DNA of 64,000 bases, taken from positions 289,452,590 through 289,516,589 of the forward strand of contig NC_089492.1 of assembly GCF_036850765.1 (NCBI RefSeq). The letters are read 5' to 3'. The DNA comes from Saccopteryx bilineata (lineage: Eukaryota; Chordata; Mammalia; Chiroptera; Emballonuridae). The translations under genes were made by a program, and so were the position numbers. The notes beneath the pieces are model-generated. The model did not search any database. It was given only the letters and a program-made list of their open reading frames with translations, and was not told the origin of the DNA. Positions 11,611 to 23,600 of the stretch are shown in pieces. The stretch's first letter is position 1. Each line of letters opens with the position of its first letter.

Positions 11611-13121
11611 TACCTGCTTAACATCGTTCAACATGTGCTTCTCACCGAGGCACTCACGAATATGGTGAGAGCCTCGTTTCTCATGGCCTACTTGGGAACT
11701 GCTGGCTGGACTGCAAGAGGGGTGCCCTGGGGACGTGACTCAGTCCTGCTAGAAGAGCGTGCCAGCCTGTTCTGCTTTCAGCCTCTCAGCCTGATAGAGG
11801 GTTTTCCATCATTTTTCTCACTTCTGTCCTTAAGTCACCTAGAGGTAACTCAGTGCCCCCTGCCCATGACAGTCCTCCAGCTCTTTGAAGCCGATTTTTA
11901 TGTTCCTCTCCTTCCCACAAATCTTCTCTTCCCAGGCTCCATTGGTAGTTCTTTGGGCCATTCCTCATGAGCCAGAACCTTCCAGAACCCTCCTCCCAGG
12001 CCAGCTGTCAGGTGTGCTTCATGGTTAGGGCATCCTGCTGCCAAGCCCTGGTAGCATCCTCCAGCCCCGCCCCCCCCCCCAATCTGTGATCTGCACAAAC
12101 TATAAGCAACTATGTTCTTTACAAGAAAAGCAGCTGTTCTCTACCTGGACTGTGGACTTCATGAATGCACTGACCTAGTTTATGTTTGCTAAGCTCTTGA
12201 AGCATCATCTACGGCTGTGTGTCTCCACTTCCCTCCCCGTGGGGACCCTCACCTTGCCACTGGGGAGAACGAGGAGTTTGAAAGTAAGGAGGAGACGGAA
12301 AAGAGGAAAGGCCACACTTGCTTAATCCTTGATGTCTAGTTATGTCACAAAGCCAAGAAATAACTGGAAGGGGATTGTAACACAAAGCACTCCAACAGCC
12401 AGGACAAATGAATGTATTACAAAGTGGAAACTGGGCCACAGTGCCTGGGAAGGCCCAGGTGGGGCTTGAAGGTGAGGAAATATTGGAGGCAGTTCAAGTG
12501 GCCACCCCAGAGGCAGACACAGCAAGGTCCTGGCTGAGGAGGGCAGACAGAGGACCCTGGAGGCACAAGTCCCACTGAGTGACAGCTCCACTGACCCTTC
12601 ACCCACCTGTCACAGAGAGTCACTGTGGGTCTGTGTCTCAATCCCAGACAGTCAATGTGAAGAGGGAACAGGCCTGCCCTGAGGTCATCCCCAGGAGGCT
12701 GAAGTCAGGAGAAGACTCCATGTTGGGGCAGCTGAAACGCAGTCGCAGGAAAGGGAAAGCAGCAGGACAGCTGGGTGGGCCCCCTGGAGTGACCCGCTGG
12801 CCAGGCACTCCTGTGCTGCCATGACCGAGCCTCGCCCCGCCCTCTGACCAGGTCAGCGGTTACAGAGGGTGGGGATTGGAACCCAGCTGTCCTTGGCTTC
12901 CTGCTCAGGGTCCTACTGGGGAAATGGGCTGGGTAGAGGCATGGATGCAAACCATGTGCCAGCCACTGACTCCAAGGACCTTGTGGGTTCTGTTCTTCCT
13001 GCCTGTGGCTTCAGCTGGCCCTAGCATATTTTTTTTTGGGTGGTGGTGCAGAGGGAGGCAGGGTCACAATTTCTTGAGGGGACCTTTTGGAGTGTGGAGG
13101 GTTGTTATCAAGAGCTGCCAG

Positions 13122-13719
13122 GTTTTTTTTTTTTGCTTTAAGATTTTATTTATTGAAGCTCTAGCTGGTTGGCTCAGCGGTAGAGTGTCTGAGCCAACAT
13201 CCAACTGGCGTGTGGATGTCCCCAGTTCAATTCTGGATCCAGGCACACAAGAGAAGCGCCCATCTGCTTTTCCACCTCTCCCCCTTCTCTCCCTCCCTGC
13301 CTCTCCCTGCTCCTCCTTCCCCCACAGCTATGGCTCCATTGTTGAGCAACTTGGCCCCAGGCACTGAGGATGGGTCCATGGCCTTGCTTCAAGGGCTGAA
13401 ATAGCTTGGTTATGGAGCAACAGCCCTAGATGGGCAGAGCATTGCCCTCTAGGGAGTTTGCTGGGTGGAAACCATGTGGGTGTCTGTGTCTCTGCCTCCC
13501 AGCGTCTTGCTTAATAAAAAAGATAAAATAAAAGATTTTATTTATTGATTTTATGGGGGAGGGAGGGGATGAGAAATATTAACTCATAGATGCTTCACTT
13601 TTGCTGTGTATTGGTTGCTTGTCATATGTACCTTGAGACCTGGCAAACCAAGGGTTTCGAACTGATGATCTCAGTGCTCCAGGTCTAGGCTCTATCCACA
13701 GCAACCACCACAGGCCAGA
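13122..13719 (-). mobile_element. SINE split by a nested Rhin-1-type SINE
   Basis: The outer element, minus strand, consists of 13122-13156 and 13549-13719, and its target duplication CAAGAGCTGCCAG flanks the whole block at 13109-13121 and 13720-13732. A degenerate Rhin-1-type SINE (plus strand, 13157-13532) was later inserted with its own 16-bp duplication AGATTTTATTTATTGA at 13141-13156 and 13533-13548. Confidence 0.85.
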
Positions 13720-13888
13720 CAAGAGCTGCCAGTTTTTAGAACTTTCCTCTGGGCCTGAGTTTAGTGAAAGAGACAGAGCTCTGAGATGACTTCCCTTCCT
13801 GCTAATCCTGTTTTCTTTCACAAATTCTGAGTGACTCACCGTGATTTTGCCTGGTTATCCAGGGTTGCTTCCCTTCAGCCCAAAGACA

Positions 13889-14219
13889 CTAATTTTTATT
13901 TATTTATTTATTTTTACAGAGGCAGAGATAGACAGGGACAGACAGACAGGAATGGAGAGAGATGAGAAGCATCAATTATTAGTTTTTCGTTGTGACTTCT
14001 TAGTTGTTCATTGATTGCTTTCTCATATGTGCCTTGACCACGGGCCTTCAGCAGACAGAGTAACCCCTTGCTGGAGCCAGCGACCTTGGGTCCAAGCTGG
14101 TGAGCTTTGCTCAAACCACATGAGCCATCGCTCAAGCTGGCGACCTCGGGGTCTCGAACCTGGGTCCTTCCGCATCCCAGTCCGATGCTCTATCCACTGC
14201 ACCACCACCTGGTCAGGCC
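13889..14219 (-). mobile_element. Long tRNA-type SINE upstream of NOL9
   Basis: On the minus strand it starts GCCTGACCAGGTGGTGGTGC and ends in an A/T-rich tail (TTTATTTATTTA on the plus strand). The 12-bp target duplication AGCCCAAAGACA is perfect at 13877-13888 and 14220-14231. It lies about 0.4 kb upstream of the NOL9 start codon. Confidence 0.88.
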
Positions 14220-14419
14220 AGCCCAAAGACAAATACAGGCAAACACCGTATGAAAATAGACGGGTTTTATTTACACTATCAATCCAGGAGCTATTTCTGC
14301 AGGAAAAAAAAAAAAAATTATCCCAGGTGGATTTCCAGAGAGGTAGCCTAGGACTTGGGGTCAGGTATCCGGCGTTCCCTCTCTACGCCGCCGGGTGTAC
14401 TTTTGCATAATGTAAATAC

Positions 14420-14610
14420 AATCAGTGGGACCGCCCCCGGAACCCCCCCACGCAGGCCTACGGGGAGCCTTCGAGGAAGCAGCCGAGGATCGGGTGCGCT
14501 GCCGAGACTGCCGGCAGAGGGCGCCCGCGGCTCCCGGGTCTCTTGACCGGCCGAGGGGAGGAGCGACGAGATCTCGCGAGAGTTTCGCGCCGCCCGCATT
14601 GGCGGCCAGC
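14420..14610 (+). promoter_or_regulatory. NOL9: NOL9 CpG-island promoter
   Basis: The region is CpG-rich and continues through NOL9 exon 1. There is no TATA box. The ten-base palindrome TCTCGCGAGA at 14572-14581, only 29 bp before the ATG, is a hallmark of TATA-less housekeeping promoters. The TAS1R1 relic begins about 1.8 kb away in the opposite direction. Confidence 0.8.
14572..14581. promoter_or_regulatory. TCTCGCGAGA palindromic promoter element
   Basis: An exact TCTCGCGAGA, bound in mammals by BANP (and earlier linked to ZBTB33/Kaiso) when unmethylated, sits just before the NOL9 start codon and so probably near or just downstream of the transcription start. Occupancy is inferred. Confidence 0.8.
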
Positions 14611-17600
14611 ATGGCGGACACAGTCCCGCTGCAAAAGCGGGGTCCCTTACGTCCCTCGTGGACGCGGGCCCGCAAGGCCCGGCCTCAGCTCATCCTCAGC
14701 CGCCGGCCCCGCTGCCGGCTCCGGATCCTGCGGTGGTGCGGCCGAAGGCGCCTGCGGCGGCGGCTGCTGCAGGCCCAAGCGGCCGGTGCGGACTGGCGGG
14801 AGGGCGGCTGCCCGGCGCCGCGCGCGGCTGCGGTCGTGAGGCCCAAGACAGCGGCCCCCAGCCGGCCCCCCAGCCCTCCGACGAGCCCGACTTCCGACGA
14901 AGACCCTGTCCAGGGTTTCTCCGCGGGCCTCCCCATCCCGCCACTGCGGCCGGCCGGCCCGGGTCGCGGTGTGCTGCTGCTGCCGGTGGAGCGGGTGAGT
15001 CGCCCCGAGAGCCCGGAGGACAGAGAGGGAGGGCGGAGACGCGGCCCCGGTGGGGGAGACTGTGTCCCCTCCTTGAGTTTTCTTGTCGATGGTGCCGAGC
15101 AGAGGCTAAGAAGCACTCTGCCGAGGCTTATCTAGGCCTTCAGACTTTAACAGTAGTGATTATAGTAACATTGCATTTGCTGGGTGCTGAGTAATAAAAA
15201 GTGTTCAAGTGTTTTGGGTGTATGAGTCCATTTAATAGTCCCAGCTCTCGTGGAGTCATTACCGCTATTACTGTGTTTACAGAGGAAGGAACGGAGGTTT
15301 AGCTTAGGTATCTTGCCAAAAGGAACACGGCAGAGCTAGGATCTGAACCCCAATCAGCAGCCTGATTGCAGGGCTCCTGGTCTGGGAGGTCTCTCTCCAG
15401 GGCAGGAGGGAAGAGAAAACTCAGGAACGCAGAGACTTGGTAGGCAGTGGGCAGGATGGGGAGCCATGAGAACAGCAGAGTGTGTCGTGCCCCCCCCCCC
15501 TTGTTTTTCATGTGTCTGTAGCTGATATTATGTCAGAAGCATTTTATTTTATTTTTTTTATTTTTATTTTTTTGTATTTTTCTGAAGCTGGAAACGAGGA
15601 GAGACAGACTCCCGCATGCGCTCGTCCAGGATCCACCTGGCACGCCCACCAGGGGGCGGTGCTCTGCCCCTCCGGGAGTCACTCTGTTGCGACCAGAGCC
15701 ACTCCAGCGCCTGGGGCAGAGGCCAAGGAGCCATCCCCAGCGCCCGGGCCATCCTTGCTCCAATGGAGCCTCTCTGCGGGAGGGGAAGAGAGAGACAGAG
15801 AGGAAGGAGAGGGGGAGGGGTGAAGAAGCAGATGGGCGCTTCTCCTGTGTGCCCTGGCCGGGAATTGAACCCGGGACCTCCGCATGCCAGGCCGACACTC
15901 TACCACTGAACCAACCGTCCAGGGCCTATGTCAGAAGCGTATTAAGTACCTGATAGTCCTTAGAGTCTTTAAGACAATGTATTCTCTTATTTAGAAACCT
16001 GTCTTTTTTTTTTTTTAATTTTTTTTAAAAATTTTTTTATTTTTTACAGAGACAGAGAGTGAGTCAGAGAGAGGGATAGACAGGGACAGACAGACAGGAA
16101 CGGAGAGAGATGAGAAGCATCAATCATTAGTTTTTCATTGCACGTTGCAACACCTTAGTTGTTCATTGATTGCTTTCTCGTATGTGCCTTGACCGTGGGC
16201 CTTCAGCAGACCGAGTGACCCCTTGCTGGAGCCAGTGACCTTGGGTTCAAGCTGGTGGGCTTTTTGCTCAAGCCAGATGAGCCTGCGCTCAAGCTGGCGA
16301 CCTCGGGGTCTCGAACCTGGGTCCTATGCATCCCAGTCCGACGCTCTATCCACTGTGCCACCACCCGGTCAGGCGAAACCTGTCATTTTTTGATATGTGA
16401 ATAGCAATTAAGGTTTTAGAAGATTTCAGTCATTACTAACAGGATCTGTAATGTTGTTACTTCCTTTCTTTTCTTTTCCCGGCTGGCTAGGGTTTTACTT
16501 TTAGCGGGATTTGCCGGCTGACTTGCCTGTATGGCCAGGTGCAGGTGTTTGGTTTTACCATTAGCCAAGGCCAGCCTCCTCAAGACGTCTTCTCTACCTA
16601 CACCCACTCTCGCCTCACTATCAACGCAGTTCCTTACTCGTTGCCTGAGAAGAGCAAGAGGGAGATGAAGAAGGAAGCCCGAACCTTGCTCAAAGCTCAT
16701 CTTAACCAGGGTAATGAAGAAAAGAACGGGATAATTTACTGAGACGATGCACTATATACTAAGGCTAATAACCTTTAGATGTGTACTATGGCCTAGACCA
16801 GTGGTCGGCAAACTCACTAGCCAACAGAGCCAAATATCAACAGTACAGCGATTGAAATTTCTTTTGGCCTGACCTGTGGTGGCGCAGTGGATCAGGCATT
16901 GACCTGGAATGCTGAGGTTGCTGGTTCGAAACCCTGGGCTTGCCCAGTCAAGGCACGTATGGGAGTTGATGCTTCCTGCTCCTCCCCTCTTCTCTCTCTC
17001 TCTCTCTTCTCTAAAATGAATAAATAAATAAAAATAATTAAAAAAAAAATTTATTTTGAGAGCCAAATTTTTTAAACTTAAACTATACAAGTAGGTACAT
17101 TGTTATTAACTTAATTAGGGTGCTCCTAAGCTGGCCTTTGCTAAAAAGGTCGCATGCTATTAGGTCACATGTGGCTCGCGAGCCCTGGTTTGCCAACCAC
17201 TGGCCTGGACAGTGTGCACTTGACTATCTTTTTAAACCCTCACAGAGGTCCTGAGAAGGAAGCCGTTTCACTGTTTTACAGATGAGAAAAGTTGCCCAAG
17301 GTCACCCAGGGAGTCAGTAGCAAACCTGAACTGACTTCTCAGCCCAGATGTGATTCTATTATGCAGGGTGGCCTCCTGAAAGAGACTCAAACTTGATTCC
17401 TACCCTCAAAAAGTTTACAGTTCAGTCGAGGAACTGGTTATCCTAAGGGGCATGGAGTTTAATGGAGTTATTCTTTGTAAGGTAGTTTAGTTTTCTCTTT
17501 ACAGATGACAGAAGATGGTTGATGAAGAATTTTTCTCCTCTGTGTTCCATCGTGATGCTGGAAAATCTGAAAACCTCCACCGTAAACTTCATAAACAGCC

Positions 17601-20600
17601 ACCCAGGTTTATCTAATGTTTTCCTGCAAGAGGTAAACCAGTTTTTGTTCAGAGTTTTGCTAATTCTTTTCACCAAAACGGTGACATGCAGTGACTGTGT
17701 GGGGTGTCCCCTTCAAAAATCAGACTGTCTTGTGCTGGATGTCCTATAGGTTGTAATACATGTGTACAGTAACAATAGTCTGTATAGAAAGGTGTATCAT
17801 GAAAACTGTCTCTTACCCCCCCCCCCCTTGGTTTCATTCCTCAGAAGAGCCATCATTTCATTATATGCCTTTGGCTTTTTTTTTTTTAATTTTAATTTTT
17901 TTTTTCCAGAGACAGATTAAGAGTCAGAGAGAGGGAAAGATAAGGACAGACAGACAGGGAAGGAGAGAGATGAGAAGCATCAATCATTAGTTTTTCGTTG
18001 TGGCACTTTAGTTGTTTATTGATTGCTTTCTAATATGTGCCTTGACCGTGGGGCTACAGCAGACCAAATGACCCCTTGCTCAAGCCAGCAACCCTGGGTC
18101 CAAACTGGTGAGCTTTGCTCAAACCATATGAGCCCATACTCAAGCTGGCGACCTCAGGGTCTCGAACCTGGGGTCCAACGCACTATCCGCTGCACCACCA
18201 CCTGGTCAGGTGGCATTTTGTTTTTAAATGGTTATCTTTGTATCTTGACTTATTAACCTCAGACAGTGTTAAGTTTTCTCTAAATCATGAACAATTTAGA
18301 TGTACTTACACTTTTTCCCATCTCTCCCTTTTCTCACATATATGTTTTGCTGGCTGTGTTACTAATTTTTAAAGTCAGGTTGTTACTATAATTGCCTCCC
18401 ATGGGCTAATAAATTGAATCCATTCAGTAAGATTGTTAGACAGCCTGACCAGGCGGTGGTGCAGTGGATAGAGCGTCGGACTGGGATGCGAAGGACCCAG
18501 TTTCAAGACCCCGAGGTCACCAGCTTGAGCGTGGGCTCATCTGGTTTGAGCAAAGCTCACCAGCTTGGACCCAGGGTTGCTGGCTTGAGCAAAGGGTTAC
18601 TCAGTCTGCTGTAGCCCCACGGTCAAGGCACTTATGAGAAAGCAATCAATGAGCAACTAAAGTGCCACAACGAAAAACTGATGATTGATGTTTCTCATCT
18701 TTCTGTGTTACTGTCTGTCTGTCCCTCTCTCTGACTCTCGCTCTGTCTCTGTAAAAAAAAAAAAAAAAAAAGATTGTTAGACAGACTGGATGGGGAGGTC
18801 TGAGGAAGAATCCAGGACAAACCAGGCTTTGCAGTTGCTATTAACCGGGATGAACTACAGGAGGGGATGTAGACGTGTGGACCTTGGGATGCCTGTTAAA
18901 TGTTGAGAGTCGAGTTCAGAGAAGAGGTTGGAAATGTAAATTTGGGAACCTTCAGCCGAAGAGGGTTCCAAAGGCCTCGAGGTGGGACAGTAGCACCGAG
19001 GGAGTTGATACAGGTAGAAACCAGGTTCGAGGTCTGAGCACCGAGGCGTGCCTGAGAACTGGGCTCCCTGAGACAGAAGGTGTGGTCAGTGATGCCTGCT
19101 CCATTGTTTTTTGGACTCCAGAGTTGCTGATAGAAAGTCTTTTTTTTATTTATTTTAATTTTTTTTATTTATTCATTTTAGGAAGGGAGAGAGAGGGAGA
19201 GAGAAGGGGGGGAGGAGCAGTAAGCATCAACTCCCATATGTGCCTTGACCAGGCAAGCCCAGCATTTCGAACCAGCAACCTCAGCATTTCCAGGTTGACG
19301 CTTTATCCACTGCGCCACCACAGGTCAGGCCATGATAGGAAGTCTTAATTCCTATTCCCGGCGGATGGACTCCCATTCCCTTTGTGACATCTTTATTTTG
19401 GGAGTCAGTGAGTTGTGATCCTGGGTGGGTTTCTTCCTTGATCCTCTTCCACACAGTGGCCTTATTCCGTGAATGTCTCACGTGCCTTCTCCTTCCCTCA
19501 GGTGGTTTTCCTGCCTTGTCTGGGCACTTCTGCCAGAGTGCTGTTGGACTTCATGGGCCTGCCTTCCACATCCTTTCAACTCTGCATATTCCTGGTCTTT
19601 TTTGCTTTGTTTTGGGGTGTTGGCTTGACTATTTCAAGTCGCAAGGCTGCCCTGTGACTGGGATCTTCTGCATTTTTCTTTTGGCAGTCACTTTTCAATT
19701 TCCACACATTCTCTGTTTCTCTGGATGTCCTGCAGAGCTGATGGCCACTCATACATACATGCTTGAAAACAGACTTTGGGTGACTAGGCAGACAACTGAC
19801 AAGCCTTGCTGAAGTGTTGGATGTGGTGGGGGTGAGAAAAGGAGGCGTCAAATTTATCTTTTGTAGCGTACAGCCGGATGAGGCTTATAAATTTAGAACT
19901 GAAGGGAAGAAAGGGTGCATTTGTTTTCACCTTTCCTAAAAGTTTGCATTGTTAATTTCAGAGCCCCACTTTCCAGATTGGCTCTGAGTATTTCGCCCTG
20001 AGGTCTATTGGCATCAGAAAAGAGAAGAAAAAAAACGGGCTGCGTTTAACTGAAAGTTTCCTTTCTGCCTTGGAAGAGTTAGTCAGTGTCTCTTGTGGTA
20101 AGTGACAGGTTGATAAATTGGAGTGTTTTCTGCTAGAGTCTCAGAGGATTCCTGGGTATGATTAGACTCCTAAAGAAGATGGCTAAAAAAAAAAGAAGGA
20201 GGCTAATGCTAGGGTCGCTGTTTGTCTCATCTCCAGAGGAAGTAGACGGCTGCTCTGTCATTCTGGTTTGTGGAGCTCAGGACGTTGGAAAGTCAACATT
20301 TAATAGATACCTGATTAACCAGTTGTTAAATAGGTAAGTGGGTTTTTTTGTTTGTTTTGTTTTGACTTGTTAGATTTGGGGCATGAAGTAGGAGTTTTGA
20401 TTTAAGAAACTGGGTAGGAATGCCTCTTGACTTCTAGGAAGGGATTATTTATAACTACCAAGCAACTCAGTTGAATGATGATGTGGGCTGTTCTACTGTG
20501 TTCTGGAGTAAGGTGACAGTGTCCTGGGTGTACTGATCTTGCTTGTCAGTGAGCTTGTAGGAGGGGTCACTTGGTCTCAGAATGTGTCTTTGTCCATACC

Positions 20601-23600
20601 CAGAGATTCAGAGTAGGGGTAAATTCTGCTGTCTTTTAAAGGTAAGATTTAGGGTAAGATCAAATTGTACCACGTTATGAACGGACACTGTGACCCCATC
20701 ACATGTTCTCTACTTTTTTTTTTTTAAGTGAGAGCAGGGGAGGCAGAGACACAGATTCCCACATGCTCCCTGACAGGGATTTACTTGGCAGGCCCACTAG
20801 GGGGCGATGCTCTACCCATCTTGGGTGTTGCTCTGTTGCTCAGCAACGGAGCTATTTTAGCATCTGAGGCAGAGACTGCCCAGAGCCATCCTTAGCACCC
20901 AAGGCCAACCAGCTCTAACCAATCGAGCCCTGGCTACAGGTGTAGGGCGGGGCATTGAGAAGCAGTTGGTCACTTCTGTGTGCCCAGATTGGGAATCTAA
21001 CCTGGGACTTCCACACACCAGGCTGACGTTCTACAGTTGAGCCAATGGTCAGGGCCTCTACAAGTTTTGTTTTGTTTTGTTTTGAATATGAATTGAGCAT
21101 TCCACTGACCAGTCTGTCTAGGATGAATTATGACTGTATCACATAAAATCTTTTTTTTTAAAAGAGAGGCAAGGAGGCCCTGGTCGGTTGGCTCAGCAGT
21201 AGAGCGTCAGCCTGGCGTGCAGGAGTCCCGGGTTCGATTCCCGGCCAGGGCACACAGGAGAGGCGCCCATTTGCTTCTCCACCCCTCCCCCTCTCCTTCC
21301 TTTCTGTCTTTCTCTTCCCCTCCCGCAGCCCAGGCTCCATTGGAGCAAAGATGGCCCGGGCGCTGGGGATGGCTCTGTGGCCTCTGCCTCAGGCGCTAGA
21401 ATGGCTCTGGATGCAACAGAGCGACGCCCCAGAGGAGCAGGGCATCGCCCCCTGGTCGGCATGCCGGGTGGATCCTGGTTAGGCGCATGCAGGAGTCTGT
21501 CTGACTGCCTCCCCGTTTCCAGCTTAGGAAAAATGAAAAAAAAAATAAAATAAATAAAAATAAAAGAGAGGCAAGGAAAGAGGGAATGAGAGACAGAGAA
21601 AGAGAGAGAGAGCGAGCGAGAGAGACAGGAACATCAGACTGCTCCTGTATGTTCCCTAACCGGGGAATCAAACTGGCAACCTCTGTGCTCTGGGACAATG
21701 CTCCAGCCAACCCAGCTGTCCCACCAGGGCTGAATTTTTATTGATTTTTAGAGAGAGTGGGGAGGGGGAAAGGAAGCATTCATTTGTTGTTCCACTCAGT
21801 CGTACATAAAATATTTAAGATCTGTTTTATCCTTTCAACATTGTAATGCTAGTCAAGATTTTCTTTTAAATTTTCAGTATTTCCTGTGTTGACTATTTGG
21901 AATGTGATCTTGGACAGACAGAGTTTACTCCTCCAGGTTGCATTTCTTTACTTAATATTACAGAACCAGTACTAGGTATGTATTACATATTTCTTAAATG
22001 TCTTGGTGTTATAAAAATACGAGAGTAATGCTATCTTACAAAAACTCAAGAGAATAGGCCCTGGCCGGTTGGCTCAGTCATGGAGCGTGGGCCTGGTGTG
22101 TGGAAGTCTTGGGTTCGATCCCGGCCAGGGCACACAGGAGAGGCGCCCATCTGCTTCTCCACCCCTCCCCCTCTCCTTCCTTAAATTTTATTTATTTATT
22201 ATTATTGTTTTCTTATACAGAGACAGAGAATCAGAGAGAGGGATAGATAGGGACAGACAGACAGGAACAGAGAGAGATGAGAAGCATCAATCATCAGTTA
22301 TTTGTTTTGACACCTTAGTTTATTTTTTTTATTTTTATTTTTTATTGTTTGTTTGTTTTGTTTTTTAAGACTTTATTTTTTAAATGTCTTCTGGTAGATC
22401 TTTTTTTTTCTTTTTAGATTTTGTGTATTCATTTTTTTGAGAGAGGAGACAGAGAGAGAGAGAAGGGGTGGGAGGAGCAGAAAGCATCAACTCCCGCCTG
22501 ACCTGTGGTGGCGCAGTGGATAAAGCGTCGACCTGGAAATGCTGAGGTCGCCGGTTCAAAAAAAACCTTGGGCTTGCCTGGTCAAGGCACATATGGGAGT
22601 TGATGCTTCCAGTTCCTCCCCCTCATCTCTCTCTCTGTCTCTCCTCTCTCTCTCTCTCTCCCTCTCCTCTGTAAAATGAATAAATAAATAAAAATTAAAA
22701 AAAAAAAAAGAAAAAAGAAAGCATCAACTCCCATATGTGCCTTGATAGGCAAGCCTGGGGTTTTGAACCTGCGACCTCAGCATTCTAGGTTGACACTTTT
22801 ACCCACTGTGCCACTGCAGGTCAGGCTTAGTTGTTTATTGATTGCTTTCTCATATGTGCCTTGACCGCAGGCCTTCAGCAGATGGAGTAACCCCTTGCTC
22901 AAGCCATCAACTTTGGGTCCAAGCTGGTGAGCTTTTTTTTTGCTCAAGCCAGATGAGTTTGCGCTCAAGCTGGTGACCTTGGGGTCTCAAACCTGGGTCT
23001 TCCGCATCCCAGTCCAATGCTCTATCCACTACGCTATCACCTGGTCAGGCCCCCTCTCCTTTCTTACTGTCTCTCTCTTCCCCTCCCTCAGCCAAAGCTC
23101 CATTGGAGCAAAGTTGGCCCGGGCACTGAGGATGGCTCCTTGGCCTCCACCTTAGGCTCTAGAATGGCTCCAGTTGCAACGGAGCAATGCCCCAGATGGG
23201 CATGCTGGGTGGATCCTGGTCGGGTGCATGCGGGAGTCTGTCTGAGTGCCTCCCCGCTTCTCACTTCAGAAAAATACAAACAAACAAAAAAAACCCAAAA
23301 AAACTCAGAATATAATATTATAAGATATAAATGTGAAGCTCCCTCTACCAGACTCATGGTCTTCCTGTAACTTTCTCCAGCCTCCAGAAATTAAAAAACA
23401 AACTGTGACACTTTCCAGGATTCCATTTTAGTAAATAGAATTATTATCCATTTTATTATATGTAAACTATCAATAGAAACACAACTTTACAGCCTGATCT
23501 GTACTGGCGCAGTGGATAAAGCACTGACCTGCAACACAGGTTGCTGGTTTAAAACCTCGGGCTTTCCTGGTCAAGGCAGGTATGAAAAGTAACTACTACA

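Larger units (their letters stand above)
6835..12822 (-). pseudogene. TAS1R1: TAS1R1 umami receptor subunit relic, exons 1-5, no 7TM exon
   Basis: The intact gene encodes T1R1, which pairs with T1R3 as the amino-acid (umami) receptor of taste cells. Five exon relics are collinear on the minus strand. Exon 1 is about 12607-12822 ([12 protein letters not shown], with frame changes after LSCCFPFPATAF). Exon 2 is 10543-10846 (VRFGMEEIKDSTVLL, a TAG near its start and offsetting frameshifts around CSESANMYP). Exon 3 is 8480-9242 (VEITVLLLQRFGW, SSRQLARVFSKSV, YTVAHGFHGLLGC), with a stop in the RG*VYPWQ end and donor ATAAGG. Exon 4 is 7276-7491 (LLEQICKVNFLL, YNIIVWDWSGPKWTF), with the W after SST changed to TAG and donor GGAATA. 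Exon 5 is 6835-6953 (SSDCLEGYQRAIVDFNHCCF), with two cysteines of the Cys-rich domain lost. The exon for the transmembrane domain is absent. Loss of Tas1r1 has been reported across bats, which agrees. Confidence 0.95.

Noticed and set aside
14658..15194. 178-codon alternative frame over NOL9 exon 1
   Set aside because: It is a shadow of the CpG-rich first exon; the NOL9 frame matches the known protein and splices correctly.
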